A DNA stretch of 64,000 bases from the NCBI GenBank assembly GCA_963281255.1, contig OY725492.1:4839571-4903570 (forward strand), in the 5' to 3' direction. This document shows positions 1 to 10,860 of the stretch, piece after piece. Source of the DNA: Aphrocallistes beatrix (Eukaryota > Porifera > Hexactinellida > Sceptrulophora > Aphrocallistidae). How positions within the stretch are numbered: position 1 is the first letter of the stretch; every line of letters starts with the position of its first letter. A model generated the notes under the pieces. That model made no database searches, was not told the DNA's origin, and saw only the letters and a program-made list of their open reading frames with translations. A program made the position numbers and the translations under genes.

Positions 1-78
1 TTTGAATAAGCGCCGGGTCTAAAGGGTGCACGAAATAAATAATCGCCCGGGCGGTTATTCGAAGCAATACAGTATGTC
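1..78. mobile_element. Remnant of a small inverted-repeat element at the window edge
   Basis: The first 78 bases contain a GC-rich near-palindrome (TCGCCCGGGCG near 43-53) and end in CAATACAGTA, which resembles the ends of the Tigger/pogo-like MITEs found elsewhere in the window. The left part is cut off by the window edge, so termini and target-site duplication cannot be checked. Confidence 0.3.
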
Positions 79-133
79 TTATCAGGGTACTAACAGAGTT
101 CTTCTGTATTCCGACTGACTAGAGTTAGCAGTA

Positions 134-3100
134 ATGGCGGGAAACTTCTGGAAGAGTTCTCACTACCAGGAATGGCTCTTGAACCGCCAGGAGCTGGAGC
201 TAGGCAGGAAGGAAGACTGCGAGATTCTGACCAATGAGCAGCTCATGAAACTGCATATTTTCTTCGCGAATTTCATTCAATCTGTCGGAGAACATGCTCA
301 GCTCAGACAACAGGTATGTACCATAGGAATTCAGCTCTCAAATTGAAGTAAAATAATTGATTGGTGGAGATTATTTTATTGTTGAGTTTTGGTCTTAAGA
401 TATTAGTAAATTCGGGCATGCGAGAAGGCAAAACTATAAATAGAATGAAAATTCAAAATAATAAGCTTGTTTATTTTTAGAATCCTAGCTATTCACTATC
501 CGTCCGTATTCCTCATAGTTATTCTCACATCTTTAGTTCCACATTCTCACATATTTAGTTCCACATTCTCACACCTTTACTTCCACATTCTCACACCTTA
601 CTTCCACATTATCACACCTTTAGTTCCACATTCTCACACCTTACTTCCATATTCTCACACCTTTACTTCCACATTATCACACCTTACTTCCATATTATCA
701 CACCTTTAGTTCCACATTCTCACACCTTACTTCCATATTCTCACACCTTTAGTTCCACATTATCACACCTTACTTCCATACAGGTGATAGCGACTGCTTC
801 GGTATACTTCAAGCGCTTCTACGTCCGTAATTCTCTCTCCTGCGTGGAGCCACTCCTGATGTCCCTCACTTCCATCCACCTGGCTGCCATGGTGGAGGAG
901 TGCGACATGCAGAACAGCAGTAAGATGAACCAGTCCTACTCCCACGCTGTCAAGGCCAAGTACAAGGAGTTCTTCAACCCAGACTGCCCTTACGGATACC
1001 AGATGGTAGAGTTATACTGCGTACTTACCAACCCTCACGCATCCCTGGTTTGGCATCAACCAAAACAGGAAATAGTTCGAATAAAAAACACCATTAATCC
1101 TAATGATAAAAAGTCGAACTATTTCCTAAACCGCAATTCGAACTATTTCATTTTTCGAAAAGTCGAACCATTTCCGCATTACCCCCTAGTTTATCCAGGG
1201 AAATGAGCCAGTAAACCAGGGATTTTGAGCTATTAACTAGCCTATAATAATTCCATTATTGTAATATACAGTCGACTCCGCTTAATAAGGTCACATTGAT
1301 CTGAGGGCATTTTGCCCCGATTAAGCGGTGAACCCTATTAACCGAATATATTTGTATTATCTTCTATGTTTGAGAGCTATTCAGGTCCTGCCAAAAGTGT
1401 CTCGATTGAATAGATTCCACTGTATTTTATAGAATTTATTGAATAATTTTATGTTCCTCATTATTTAGCAAGTCTTCAGGAATCCAGGAAAATTTCCTGG
1501 ATCACGAATTTCCAAAATTGTTCTAGAATCTTGATCAAGTATGATTATTTAACGCGTTAGATGACATTGTATACGATGTACCTTTCCATAAATAGTTTAC
1601 TTGTCCATTTCGAAATCTTTAATTACTTATATTCGACCTTTATTTAAAATCCAGGAAATTCCCTGGATATAATGACATCCAGGGATTCACTCCTAAAAAC
1701 CAGGGAAATTTTGAAGAGAGGTTGGTTTGCTATTGAAACTGTTTTCTGACAGAACTGTGGAATTTGTGTTAATTAGTATTGAAATTCTACATTTCTGGTC
1801 AAAATATAGTCTCATTTCTACCAATCAGGATTCGTAGCTCTCAGTTATTTGACGTAGCAAGGAGTAATCAGCTGTGTTATCTCTCTTTATCTTGCATTGA
1901 TCTGTTATATGATATTTCTACCACTATGATCCAGACAATTGCCACCGAATTGTGTCGCTCGACACAATTAGGTAGCCATTGTTTGGCTAAACTAATGGTA
2001 GTAAGAATATCACTGTGGTAGAAATATCACAGTAATATAAATTTCATGGTCGTAGAAATATTGTGGATTAACAGTATCCTTGGTCCGCTTATTATAAGAA
2101 GTAGAAATATCATGCAACAGGTTTATTTCAGTATCTTATCTATATACGTCCGTACGTGGGATACTGTGAAATCTGAGAGTCCGATTGCTACCAAATTTCG
2201 TACGTAGAATACATCTATGGTGTAGATATGCACATATATTTCCTTGCTTAATTATATCACTTCCCATTTCTATTTTTAGATCCTGGAGTGTGAATTCCTG
2301 CTGTTGGAGATGATGGACTGCTGTCTGATTGTGTACCACCCTTACAGACCACTGATGCAGTTTGTGTCGGACTTAGGCGACGAATCCTTACTTCCGGTGT
2401 CGTGGCGTATTGTTAACGACACGTACAGGTGTGACATATGTCTCCTCTACCCGCCATACCTCATAGCACTAGCTTGTCTGCACATGGCCGCTGTCTTCAA
2501 GAAGAAAGATATCAAAGCTTGGTAGGTTTTGCTCTCAATTCATTAATTATATTTATACTTGATACACTCGAATGGTAGCTGGGGCTATTATCAATTTGGG
2601 TAATACGGAAATGGTTCGACTTTTCGAAAAAGGAAATAGTTCGAATTGCAGATTTTAGGAAATAGTTCGACTTTTTATCATTAGGATTAATGGTGGTTTT
2701 TATGTGAACTATTTCCTTTTTTTGGAAAGTTGAACTATTTCCGGTTTTTGTGCGAACTATTTCCATTATACCTCAATTTGTATCCCATTTACTATCTGAA
2801 GAAAAATAACATCTCAGATTTAAGAGAATTTTGGAGGGAAATAACCACAGGAATCATTAAACAAATAGTAGAAGGGAAGAATTCAACATTTCAATCGGTT
2901 TCACCGTAACTTGATAACCATCGCCACCAAATTGTGTCGCGTGCCACAATTTGGTGGCGATGGTTGTCAAGTTACGATAAAACCGATTGAACACAAAGGT
3001 CATTTGAGTAAGCAAAACAAAACCTCACAATTCTACACTACAAAACCATCCATGGTTACGTAGTGTAAGAATATCACGGATCTACGCAACAGCCCTGTAA

Positions 3101-3354
3101 ATGCTTCGAGGTCTTCATCCCTGGTCCACATCTCAGTACCAATACTAATCCCTAGGTTCACAGAGCTGCATGTGGAGCTAGAACAGATCGCACAGATCAC
3201 GAAGGACATCCTACAGCTATACGAACTGTGGCGCAATTTCAAGGAGCACAAAGAAATGAAGGAGATATTCGACAAGTGTCCTAAGCCTAACTCCAATAAA
3301 GAAGGCGCCAAATCATGCTACAACACCTCAGGGCCTACCTCCTCTAACTCTTGA
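134..3354 (+). CDS. CCNC: Cyclin C, Mediator kinase-module cyclin (4 exons)
   Basis: Exons by GT-AG boundaries: 134-313, 784-1005, 2280-2521 and 3156-3354 (stop TGA). Joined they give 280 aa, against about 283 in vertebrate cyclin C, with consistent phases (0, 0, 2). The start MAGNFWKSSHYQEWLL is the family's diagnostic N-terminus. Exon 2 begins VIATASVYFKRFYVR, inside the first cyclin fold. Exon 3 holds LLEMMDCCLIVYHPYRPL and WRIVNDTY, both hallmarks of cyclin C. Exon 4 carries the LYELWRNFKEHKEM helix and a serine-rich tail. Cyclin C partners CDK8/CDK19 with MED12 and MED13 in the nucleus and controls Mediator-dependent transcription. The introns are loaded with repeats: a minisatellite in intron 1, a MITE in intron 2, and inverted arms on both sides of exon 3. 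I see no frameshift or stop. Confidence 0.96.
519..783 (+). repeat. 21-22 bp pyrimidine-rich minisatellite in cyclin C intron 1
   Basis: About a dozen copies of a 21-22 bp unit (ATTCTCACACCTTTAGTTCC plus CA) run without a gap to the exon 2 acceptor CATACAG|GTG at 784. Units differ by T/C and by loss of single bases. The last units provide the polypyrimidine tract of the acceptor. Confidence 0.9.
1083..1183 (+). repeat. Left arm of an inverted repeat pair around cyclin C exon 3
   Basis: This 101-bp stretch in intron 2 is the near-perfect reverse complement of 2599-2702 in intron 3. It contains repeated GTCGAACTATTTCC motifs. Together the arms enclose exon 3 (2280-2521), so the pre-mRNA could form a long duplex across that exon. 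Confidence 0.85.
1269..1422. mobile_element. Tigger/pogo-like MITE in cyclin C intron 2
   Basis: The element begins CAGTCGACTCCGCTTAATAA and ends in CTCGATTGAATAGATTCCACTG, with TA on both sides (1267-1268, 1423-1424). The internal GATTAAGCGG motif repeats the terminus. The same terminal motif recurs at 5601 and, as a single end, at 30251. At about 154 bp it has no coding capacity. Confidence 0.6.
2599..2702 (-). repeat. Right arm of the inverted repeat pair around cyclin C exon 3
   Basis: This is the reverse complement of 1083-1183 with only a few mismatches and small gaps. It lies about 80 bp after the exon 3 donor. Further GAACTATTTCC units continue to about 2765. Confidence 0.85.
2892..2989. 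repeat. Long hairpin in cyclin C intron 3
   Basis: Arms of about 45 bp (CAATCGGTTT...CAAATTGTG and its complement) enclose an 8-base loop TCGCGTGC. The same AAATTGTGTCGCGTGCCAC core occurs as degraded copies near 1945-1985 and 6490-6520, so it is a dispersed foldback family rather than a structure private to this gene. Confidence 0.75.
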
Positions 3355-3663
3355 TCTGATTGGTTGCTATCCTCTGTCATTCTCTTTCATACTCAGATGT
3401 TTGCAATTGTAATTATATACTGGATTTAAAGGTATCAAATTGGCGCATGAATTATGATATTAAAAGGGGGACACTTTGGTATAATTATATAATGTTGACA
3501 AACAGTAGTTACCGGTTCTACCCTTAGGAATTCGGTGTATAAATGCTGTATAGCCCCGTTTACTATCTGATGAAATTAATATTCCGGATAAGAAACTTTC
3601 CAATCAGTAGAGGTATAGGCAGATCTTCGAAATCTGTGTCCCCCCCAATGTTATAAATGTTGA

Positions 3664-3812
3664 AATTGTATATTCTGATCAGAAAACCAATGTAGAACTT
3701 TGATCAGGAATGTGGAATTTGTATTTGAGATTCCACAATTCTGATCAAAGTTCTACATTGGTTTTCTGATCAAAATTCTAGAATTTCTCTGATCAGAATA
3801 TACAGTCTCAAC
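3664..3812. repeat. Foldback repeat between cyclin C and the DJ-1-like gene
   Basis: Arms of about 48 bp (TTCTGATCAGAAAACCAATG and complement) are separated by roughly 10 bases. An outer pair GTATATTCTGATCAG/CTGATCAGAATATAC extends the stem. The remainder of 3355-4525 shows no gene apart from this and the MITE at 4096. Confidence 0.7.
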
Positions 3813-4095
3813 AGTTATCTCCTAGCCCTGAGTATAACTACACGAGTGATGGGAAAGATGGAATAATTGCTGTTAAGCTTTTTCAGAGATATGGCAAAAA
3901 AATTCTTTGAGTGCGATTAATCTAGAACCAGCTAGAGTATATACAATATGTAACTATCACCAAATCCAGTTTTATTGCAGCATGAGTGTAAATCCTGAGG
4001 ATAGAGGGGTCCACTAATATCCATCACTTCACTCCTTAAAAAAAAACAAAACAAATAATATGTACTCTCACTTTTGAATATTAATTTACGCCCTT

Positions 4096-4305
4096 CATAC
4101 TTGCCAGCTGTCCTTTTTTGGCGGGACGTCCCGCTTTTTTCAACCTTCTATTGAGCAAATTTTCTCGAGTGTCTTTTACATGAAATTTCCCCATTATGTC
4201 CCGCTTTTTTTACTCATGTATAATACTTTTCCATTGCGTCCCGCCATGTCCCGCGAAATTCAACGCTGCGTCCCGTATTTATAATGGCTCAGGTTGGCAT
4301 GTATG
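4096..4305. mobile_element. MITE-like element upstream of the DJ-1-like gene
   Basis: The ends are imperfect inverted repeats, CATACTTGCCAGCTG on the left and GGTTGGCATGTATG on the right. The interior repeats GTCCCGC several times. There is no coding capacity and no convincing target-site duplication, so the exact ends are uncertain. Confidence 0.5.
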
Positions 4306-4525
4306 GCCCTTGTATTGCAGTAGTTATTTATGTGCTAGATCTTGAAGTTGGGATGATATGACTGTTAATGATGGAAAATATATTCACTTTCTCTGATATT
4401 AACAAATTCTGGGTAAATAAAGTGGTTTCATTACAACAATATTAATTTTACGAAGTACGGTACATACAATATAATCTTGTAGCTAAATTTCTATTGGTCG
4501 CTATTTATAGAATTTGTTAACCACA

Positions 4526-5044
4526 ATGGCCCAAGCACCTAAGTCCATAGCCATTCTGGTTGAGTTCAACTACGAGGACCTGGAGGTGTGGTATCCTCTG
4601 CTGAGGTTCCGTGAGGAGGGGATGACCACTTTCACGGTGGGCCCTGAGGCGGGGAAAGTCTACCAATCAAAGAAGGGCTACCCTTGTACCTCAGACAAGA
4701 GTATAGATAGCGTATCAGCTGATGACATTGACCTCCTCGTCATCCCTGGTGGATTTGCTCCAGATTATTGGAGGAGAGACAAGCGTTTTGTGTCCCTGGT
4801 CCAGAAAATGAACGAGAAGGGTAAACTGATTGCCTCCATCTGTCATGGGCCTTGGCTACTGTGTTCCGCTGGGATTCTGAAGGGCAGAAAACTGACCTGT
4901 TTCGTTTCGATCAAAGATGACGTCACGAATGCTGGAGGTCTGTACGAAGATGCGAGTGTGGTGGTGGATGGAAACCTCGTGACGTCACGGGTCCCTACCG
5001 ACCTACCCGACTTCTGCAAGGCTCTGCTAGCCAAGCTAAAGTAG
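4526..5044 (+). CDS. DJ-1/PfpI superfamily (class I glutamine amidotransferase-like) protein
   Basis: A single-exon ORF of 172 aa. I chose the ATG at 4526 (context ACCACAATGG); an in-frame TTG 12 bases upstream is not a plausible start. The protein spans the whole PfpI/YhbO-type fold: the strand SIAILVEFNYEDLE with the conserved acidic residue (Glu17), LLVIPGGFAPD at 70-80, and the nucleophile elbow ASICHGPW with Cys106 followed by His107. It then has GRKLTCF, an ED..VVVDGNLVTSR segment and a short C-terminus. Length and motif spacing match PfpI/DJ-1 proteins. Family members act as deglycase, glyoxalase III-like or chaperone enzymes in the cytosol; the substrate cannot be told from sequence. 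The gene lies between cyclin C and FEM1 on the same strand. Confidence 0.9.
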   Translation: MAQAPKSIAILVEFNYEDLEVWYPLLRFREEGMTTFTVGPEAGKVYQSKKGYPCTSDKSIDSVSADDIDLLVIPGGFAPDYWRRDKRFVSLVQKMNEKGKLIASICHGPWLLCSAGILKGRKLTCFVSIKDDVTNAGGLYEDASVVVDGNLVTSRVPTDLPDFCKALLAKLK

Positions 5045-5252
5045 CTATATTTAGAAGCGATATTCTATTTTGAGATTGAAGATCTACGTTTGATATTATT
5101 AATTACTTAGGTATTGCTAATAATAGACTTGACACCTTTTAGATTGTTTGTGTTATGTATATACTTAATTTTGTTTACATTAATCTGCGATTCAAATATT
5201 TTTGTATTTTGACACGTTTTTTTTGTGTACTATTTCTGCCATTAGTTTAGGA

Positions 5253-8200
5253 ATGGCAGAAAGTGGCGGTGTGAAGCCAGTTGACCAACTGGATGAGTTC
5301 TTATCTCGACACCGAGAGGAATCGAGCAAATCTGTCCACCCTCTAGTCATCGCAGCTAAATACAACGACATACAGGTGTGCTATTAATAGAATATTATCC
5401 AGCTCTCTGCTGTAATGCATTATTTCAATGTTAAAACACAGTTAGTTTCTACCATTCATGCTATACAACACAAGTGGTTGAAAGATATTTAAAATTTTAG
5501 CTGTAACATTTGAATGAACGCTTCATCAAGCTTTCATTATATTTATATTCTAAAGAAACAAGTTTTTAAACTTTAAATCAACACGTTAAAGTTGGATATA
5601 CAGGTGACTCTGCTTAATCGGGACACTTTGGTCCCGGATATTTTGTCCCGATTAAGCGGAGTTCCCAATTAACCAATGAAATTTAGTATTAACTTCTATG
5701 TATAGGAACCATTCCGTTCCTGGAGACTTTTCCCGATTAAGCGGAGTTAACTATATCTCCATTTATGGATTTGTGTGTGCTTATTATAGAAATACTATTT
5801 ATCTAGCTAAACACATCAAACATTTGAAAACGCTCTACTAAAGTTGGATAATTATAGAATATCAGTGTATTTTTAGGCTGCACAGAAGTACATTGAGTGT
5901 TACAGTGAGGAAGGAGTAGATTTAGAAGTGACGAGTAATGGCTGTGTGAGACCAAACCGACCAACCGTAATCGCCGCCACTCCTCTCTGGATGGCCGCAG
6001 CCTGTGGGAACATGGAGATGGTGCGGTTTCTGATTGGCCAGGGGGCTCAAGTCAACCATGCCACCAAAACTGGGTCGACACCACTTCGTGGCGCTTGTTT
6101 CTACGGACACTTGGAAGTTGTCACCTTCCTGTTTGAGAATGGCGGTTCTGTCAACGAACCCAACCAATGGGGCAACACCCCACTCATGATAGCTGCATAC
6201 CGGAAGCACATTGACGTTGTTAGGTAAAGCAAAGTGAAGTATAATATATACCACCAATTCCATTGTGTTATGTTCAAGGGGTGTGATATTTTAAACAGCT
6301 GATAATTGTAGAATGAATCCATCGATAGAATTCTGATGACATCCTTAGTGGATCTGTGAGATTCTTATGCTACATAACCATGGATGGTTTTGTAGCGTAG
6401 AATTCTGAGATTGGCCGTAGAATCGTGAGACTTAGTTTCGCCAAATTTCATCATGATCTAATTGATCCAGAATTTGTGGGGTTCTACCATAGCAAATTGT
6501 GTCGCGTGCCACTAAATTGTGTCCAGAACCATAATACCTCACTGTACATTCTGATACATCCTTAGTGCTTCTACTTACTATACTAAAGTTCTAGCAAGAG
6601 TGTAGACTCATATTGCAGAGAAATATTGCCACTTTTACCTGGGGTCTTTTCTATTTATAGTCTGGACCCAAATTTATATGGCTTCCCCGCCCAAAATGGC
6701 TTAAACAGGAAATGACTCAACACATTCCTGGTATAGGTGGGATATAATGGAACCTGAAAGCATAAGTAAAGCAACATTTGGACTATGGACTAAGATTTCC
6801 CGTTTACTTACACACCATTAACAGAATGAATAAGTTTGAAATAGAGCAATGTCTCATCATTAATGATTGGTCATCTCTTAGATTAGTGAAGAGAATACCC
6901 AGCAGGATATAACGCTTACTCATCCCTATGATATTCCACTCTCACTCTAGCTATGTTTGAATGTATGTCTATTCTTAGTATACATTCCGTTCTATTTATA
7001 GGTTCCTGTTATCTAAAGACGTTGACAAAGCTGCCCTATCAACTTACGGGGAAGAACGTGGCAACAACGCACTGCATGAGGCATGTGCCGGGGGGGACCT
7101 GGAGATTTCTAAACTTCTGTTCAGATCTAGAGTTCCATACTGTGGCAACGAACACGGCATGACGCCTGCCATCATATCAGCCTCGGAGGGCATGTTCCAG
7201 CCAATGGAATTCTTCCTTTCTGAAGGTGTCTGTAGAGGGGACGAGGCAGTGAACGCTCTTGAGCTGGCGGGGAGCTCAGCTGTGATGCGAGGACATCTGT
7301 TGTCATCCACTGAGCAATTGGAATGCTCCTCTCCTTATTTTAAGCGCGCATTCAGCATACTCGAAGGTCTGTGCTATTTTTAGCTAAGTTGACTAATTCA
7401 TTGAAAGATGAAGAATTATGAATTATTCAAAATCTCAAACATTAGTGCAGATTCTATGCCCAAAAGTGGTTAAAAGGTTGCCCATGTTGTATACCTCTAA
7501 CATTGCTCAGTCCCTAAGCGAAATATCAAATATTTTTTCATTATTTTAGTTTCAAATTTTGAGTAATTCATTGATAATTCATGAATTCGTCAACTTAGAT
7601 TATTATTTTCAATGGGGAAGCCATATAAGTTTGGAGTTACGACTAAATAGAAAAATCCTAAATTCTTCCAATGGTTAACAGCTGTTATTACACAAATTCT
7701 ATAAATAGAACGCGGCGATTTCACACGTAGGCCTCCAGGGCCAGGTTCCATCCCCGCCTACGGAGACATTCAGCCAATCAGAAGCCTGATGGAGCTGTAC
7801 GGGGTGATGAAGGACCAGCAGAAGAATGCCATGTACTGTCTACTGGCCAGAGAGAGAGTCACTTCCAAGCAGCACTTCCACACTGCCAACGACACAAGGT
7901 ACAATTAGCAGACACCATATCACCATCTCATCTGTGTATTTTCACGGAGATTCATGAAAATTACTTCTAAAAATTTGATAATACAGTATATTTTCTATTT
8001 TATAATCATATAATATATTTCGAGACCACTGAAAATTATAACATTTTTGATACATGGTAAAAGATTAGTCCAAAAAGCCATATTTTTACTAATTTATATT
8101 GCCATCGGTTAACCGCCCTAGAGAAAACCAAAATAACTGAGCCCTAAAATCGGTTAACCAACCCCAGCCCTGATGTAGGATAATCTATGGAATTTCAGGC

Positions 8201-9634
8201 CTCTAGTTTAGATTATGTATTTATGGAATTATTATTGAAAGTTCGGGAGTTCAAAGCAGGTCTCTCAACTCTCACGATTTCCGCTGCTATATGAGACCAT
8301 TACTCACTATTATCTCACGATTTTAGAACAACTTCGCAATACTAATTTACCACATCTCACGATCTGCTACATTCCATCTCACGATCTCTGGTTAGAATAC
8401 AGACTTGGATGTCTGACTTAGTCATGAGCAAATTTGATGCTTTTTCGAGTGATATCGATTTTAACAGTAAGACAGACATATTTAGAGATGTTATCTCCCT
8501 AATGATTAATCAATATGACCCCAGGATCCCAAATGGCGCCTCCGGCGTACACAAAGTGTCTGTCAGCCGCGCAGCGAAAGCAAGCGAAGAGCGCTTGCGT
8601 ACAATAATGGAGTTTATTAACTTATTTCTTTAAAGTATCCCAATCGTTTTACTGAGCTCACCGCTCTGCAGATACGCAGCGCTGCTCTACCAAGCCAAGA
8701 AAGTGCCTGAGGTAGGACTGGAGCTGTGTCTGTACAATTTGTCTCTGAACGCGTGCTTCAGGTCTGGATCTCAGTGCTTCGCAGACTCACTGGCGATCTC
8801 AGTCAGCTTCATTGAGAAGGAGATACTCCACTTCAAGAGCGGCGCTTTCAAGGTGAGCCACTTTGCCGATGTGGCGTTGGGAGGTGTGAAGAAGATGTAC
8901 GAGGAGAAGACACTAGACGAGTTCGAAGACATTAAACCCGAGGAGCGAGAGAGAAGCATCGTCATTTCCGTTCTGAACCTGCTGGCTGTGTGGGGACACG
9001 AGAGCGAAGCCAGCCAATCAGAATGGAAGGTAACGCCATGGAGATATCTTAGTATTTGAGAAAATATGATTCTATTTGTTTGTGTTTACAGGAATGTGTG
9101 GCGTTCACGAGAGAGCTGAGGTGTCTGCCCATTGGCGACACAATTGTGACACCTGCCTCCACTCTCCTCCACTTGTGTTCCGAGTACCCGATCCACCCAA
9201 TCAAAGAGAACGTGCACCAATACACCCTAACCTCCCTGAACTTGTACCGACACATTGTGGCACGCCTCCTCATCCAATCAGGTTGCGACCCTAACCGACA
9301 AGATGGCGCAGGTGACAATCCACTCCAGGTGGCGACAGCTGCCATCTCGAGAGAAGTGGCGCCACTATGCCTCGTGGTGCAAGAGCTAATTTTAGCCGGA
9401 GTCCACCTAGACTCTCGGAACACAGCTGATCGATCAGCTGATTGGGACTGCTTAGAGCGAGCAGCCATTGTAGGTGGTTTCCAGCCACTATTCAATAGTG
9501 TCCGTATTCTGTCTCTAAAGTGTCTCTCTGCTAGAACGGTGGCAGTTCTAGTGTCGGACAGGTTCCATTGTCTAGAGAGTCTGCTTCCTAACAGACTGTT
9601 CGAGTTTGTCAAAGTTCATTCGAGATATTGCTAG
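5253..9634 (+). CDS. FEM1 homologue, ankyrin-repeat substrate receptor of CUL2 ubiquitin ligases (6 exons)
   Basis: Exons by GT-AG and phase: 5253-5375, 5877-6223, 7002-7366, 7709-7898, 8672-9029 and 9092-9634; joined length 641 aa (FEM1A/B/C are about 617-669). The N-terminal half has ankyrin repeats: TPLWMAAACGNMEMVRFL at about 76-93, STPLRGACFYGHLEVVTFL at about 108-126, NTPLMIAAYRKHIDVVRFLL at about 141-160, and GNNALHEACAGGDLEISKLL. The FEM1-specific middle follows (NALELAGSSAV, then YGVMKDQQKNAMYCLLARERV), then a helical region (YAALLYQAKKVPEVGLELC), two C-terminal ankyrin units, and a terminal VHL/BC-box-like LSLKCLSARTVAVL segment that should bind Elongin B/C. FEM1 proteins recognise C-terminal degrons in the cytosol. 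I cannot assign it to A, B or C. The end of the last exon has been copied to 16287. Confidence 0.93.
5601..5753. mobile_element. Tigger/pogo-like MITE in FEM1 intron 1
   Basis: Starts CAGGTGACTCTGCTTAATCG after TA and ends TCCCGATTAAGCGGAGTTAA before TATA. Two further internal copies of TCCCGATTAAGCGGAGTT make it a short palindromic element. Same family as 1269-1422. Confidence 0.6.
8448..8606. repeat. Fragment of the dispersed GCGCTTG-hairpin repeat in FEM1 intron 4
   Basis: Contains GATATCGATTTTAACAG, GAGATGTTATCTCC, GGCGCCTCCGGCGTACACAA and AAGCAAGCGAAGAGCGCTTG. These blocks occur in the same order in the copies at 17880-18020, 16627 (inverted) and 28920 (inverted). It is non-coding and lies about 65 bp before the exon 5 acceptor. 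Confidence 0.65.
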
Positions 9635-10207
9635 CTCTCTCCACTGATTCCACTATCTTCACACCTCTCCTGGATCCAATCCATTGATTCGGAATGTGTG
9701 TATTGGAATGCAATGTTTACACAAACAATGAATTCCAGAGTGTGGAACTCTACCAATAGTTTAGTTTAATTTCTTTGGATTCTAAAGTTAATATTTTAAC
9801 ATTGCCAATGCTCCATTGTGTGTAATATTCATATTCAGAAGTGTTAATTTCTTAAAATTATTGTTTATAAACGATTAGTCAAATCTGTATATCAGAATAC
9901 TTATGTGTATATTGGTAAATTACGATTAATGATATCACCAAATACCACAGAATCTTAAATTTGGAATATTGGGAAATAAAATTGGGGAAGACATATTAAA
10001 CAAAAAGGAACTAAATATTTTCTTGTCTCTATCAAAAAACCGCAAACGCATCTAAGCTCCATTTGACCTCTGGTCACAGGAATTTTTCAATCGGGGTGAG
10101 GAGGGGCCAAAAAAACGCTGTGGCCTTCCTATGACTTCGGCATCAAACGAAATCAAACTCGGGGAAAATACCCCGAATACTCTCTTTTCTGGGATATTCC
10201 AATAATT
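9635..10207. other. FEM1 3' flank; no gene seen
   Basis: AT-rich sequence after the FEM1 stop. The part up to about 9780 is duplicated at 16287-16624. A possible poly(A) signal AATAAA lies near 9975. I see nothing coding here. Confidence 0.6.
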
Positions 10208-10835
10208 TAGAAGTGTTCGTTTTAAAATGTTTTATTTATTCGAAAATATAATTTGAGTTATTTTTAGTTTGTTTCAGTTATAATCGTTACAGTTTGCTTG
10301 GATTATCTCAGTCAATTAACATTAAAATTATTGCCTAATATTCACTGTGTTCCTTACACTCACTCAGTTTGTTCTAGTTAACTTGTTGAATTGTAATGAA
10401 ATATATTTAATACGTATATCAACATTACATCATACGACCAGAATAAAATTACCTAAATTTCCAGTAGTTTCCCTAGCAACCGCTGCAATCTAAGATATTC
10501 TCAGGTTACCATTAATTATGAGAGATGTTCTATTTGAAATCTAATCTTTCTTTGTACTTGGAAACGCCTTTAAAGTTAAGAAATGTTTTTCTCTTCCAAG
10601 AATGCATGCTTCCACCAATCATTGATGACTCTAGTCTATAGACAGACGTAGTCAAGGGCTATGAAGCAGTTGTGTAGCTAACAGCATCGAATTGCCATTT
10701 TCATAAAAGTAGTAAAGCTATGGCTTAACAGCCACACCACTTTCTTCCTGTTGATTAATTTGTCCTAGAAATATTAGTTAATATTGTCACATTTCAGTTG
10801 CGTATTAAATAAGTTTGAGAATAACTGGTTTTGTT
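10208..10835 (+). repeat. Intergenic block duplicated at 41250-41870
   Basis: About 620 bp match 41250-41870 with scattered substitutions and small indels, from TTATTTTTAGTTTGTTTCAG through CTAGCAACCGCTGCAATC to AATAAGTTTGA. Both copies lie upstream of an NHL gene, so this is the distal 5' flank of the NHL unit. Here it is separated from its gene by the foldback element at 10861. Confidence 0.8.
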
Positions 10836-10860
10836 AGAAACAATGGTTCTAGTTAAACTG

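Noticed and set aside
467-709. 80-codon ORF in cyclin C intron 1
   Set aside because: It is a translation of the CT-rich minisatellite.
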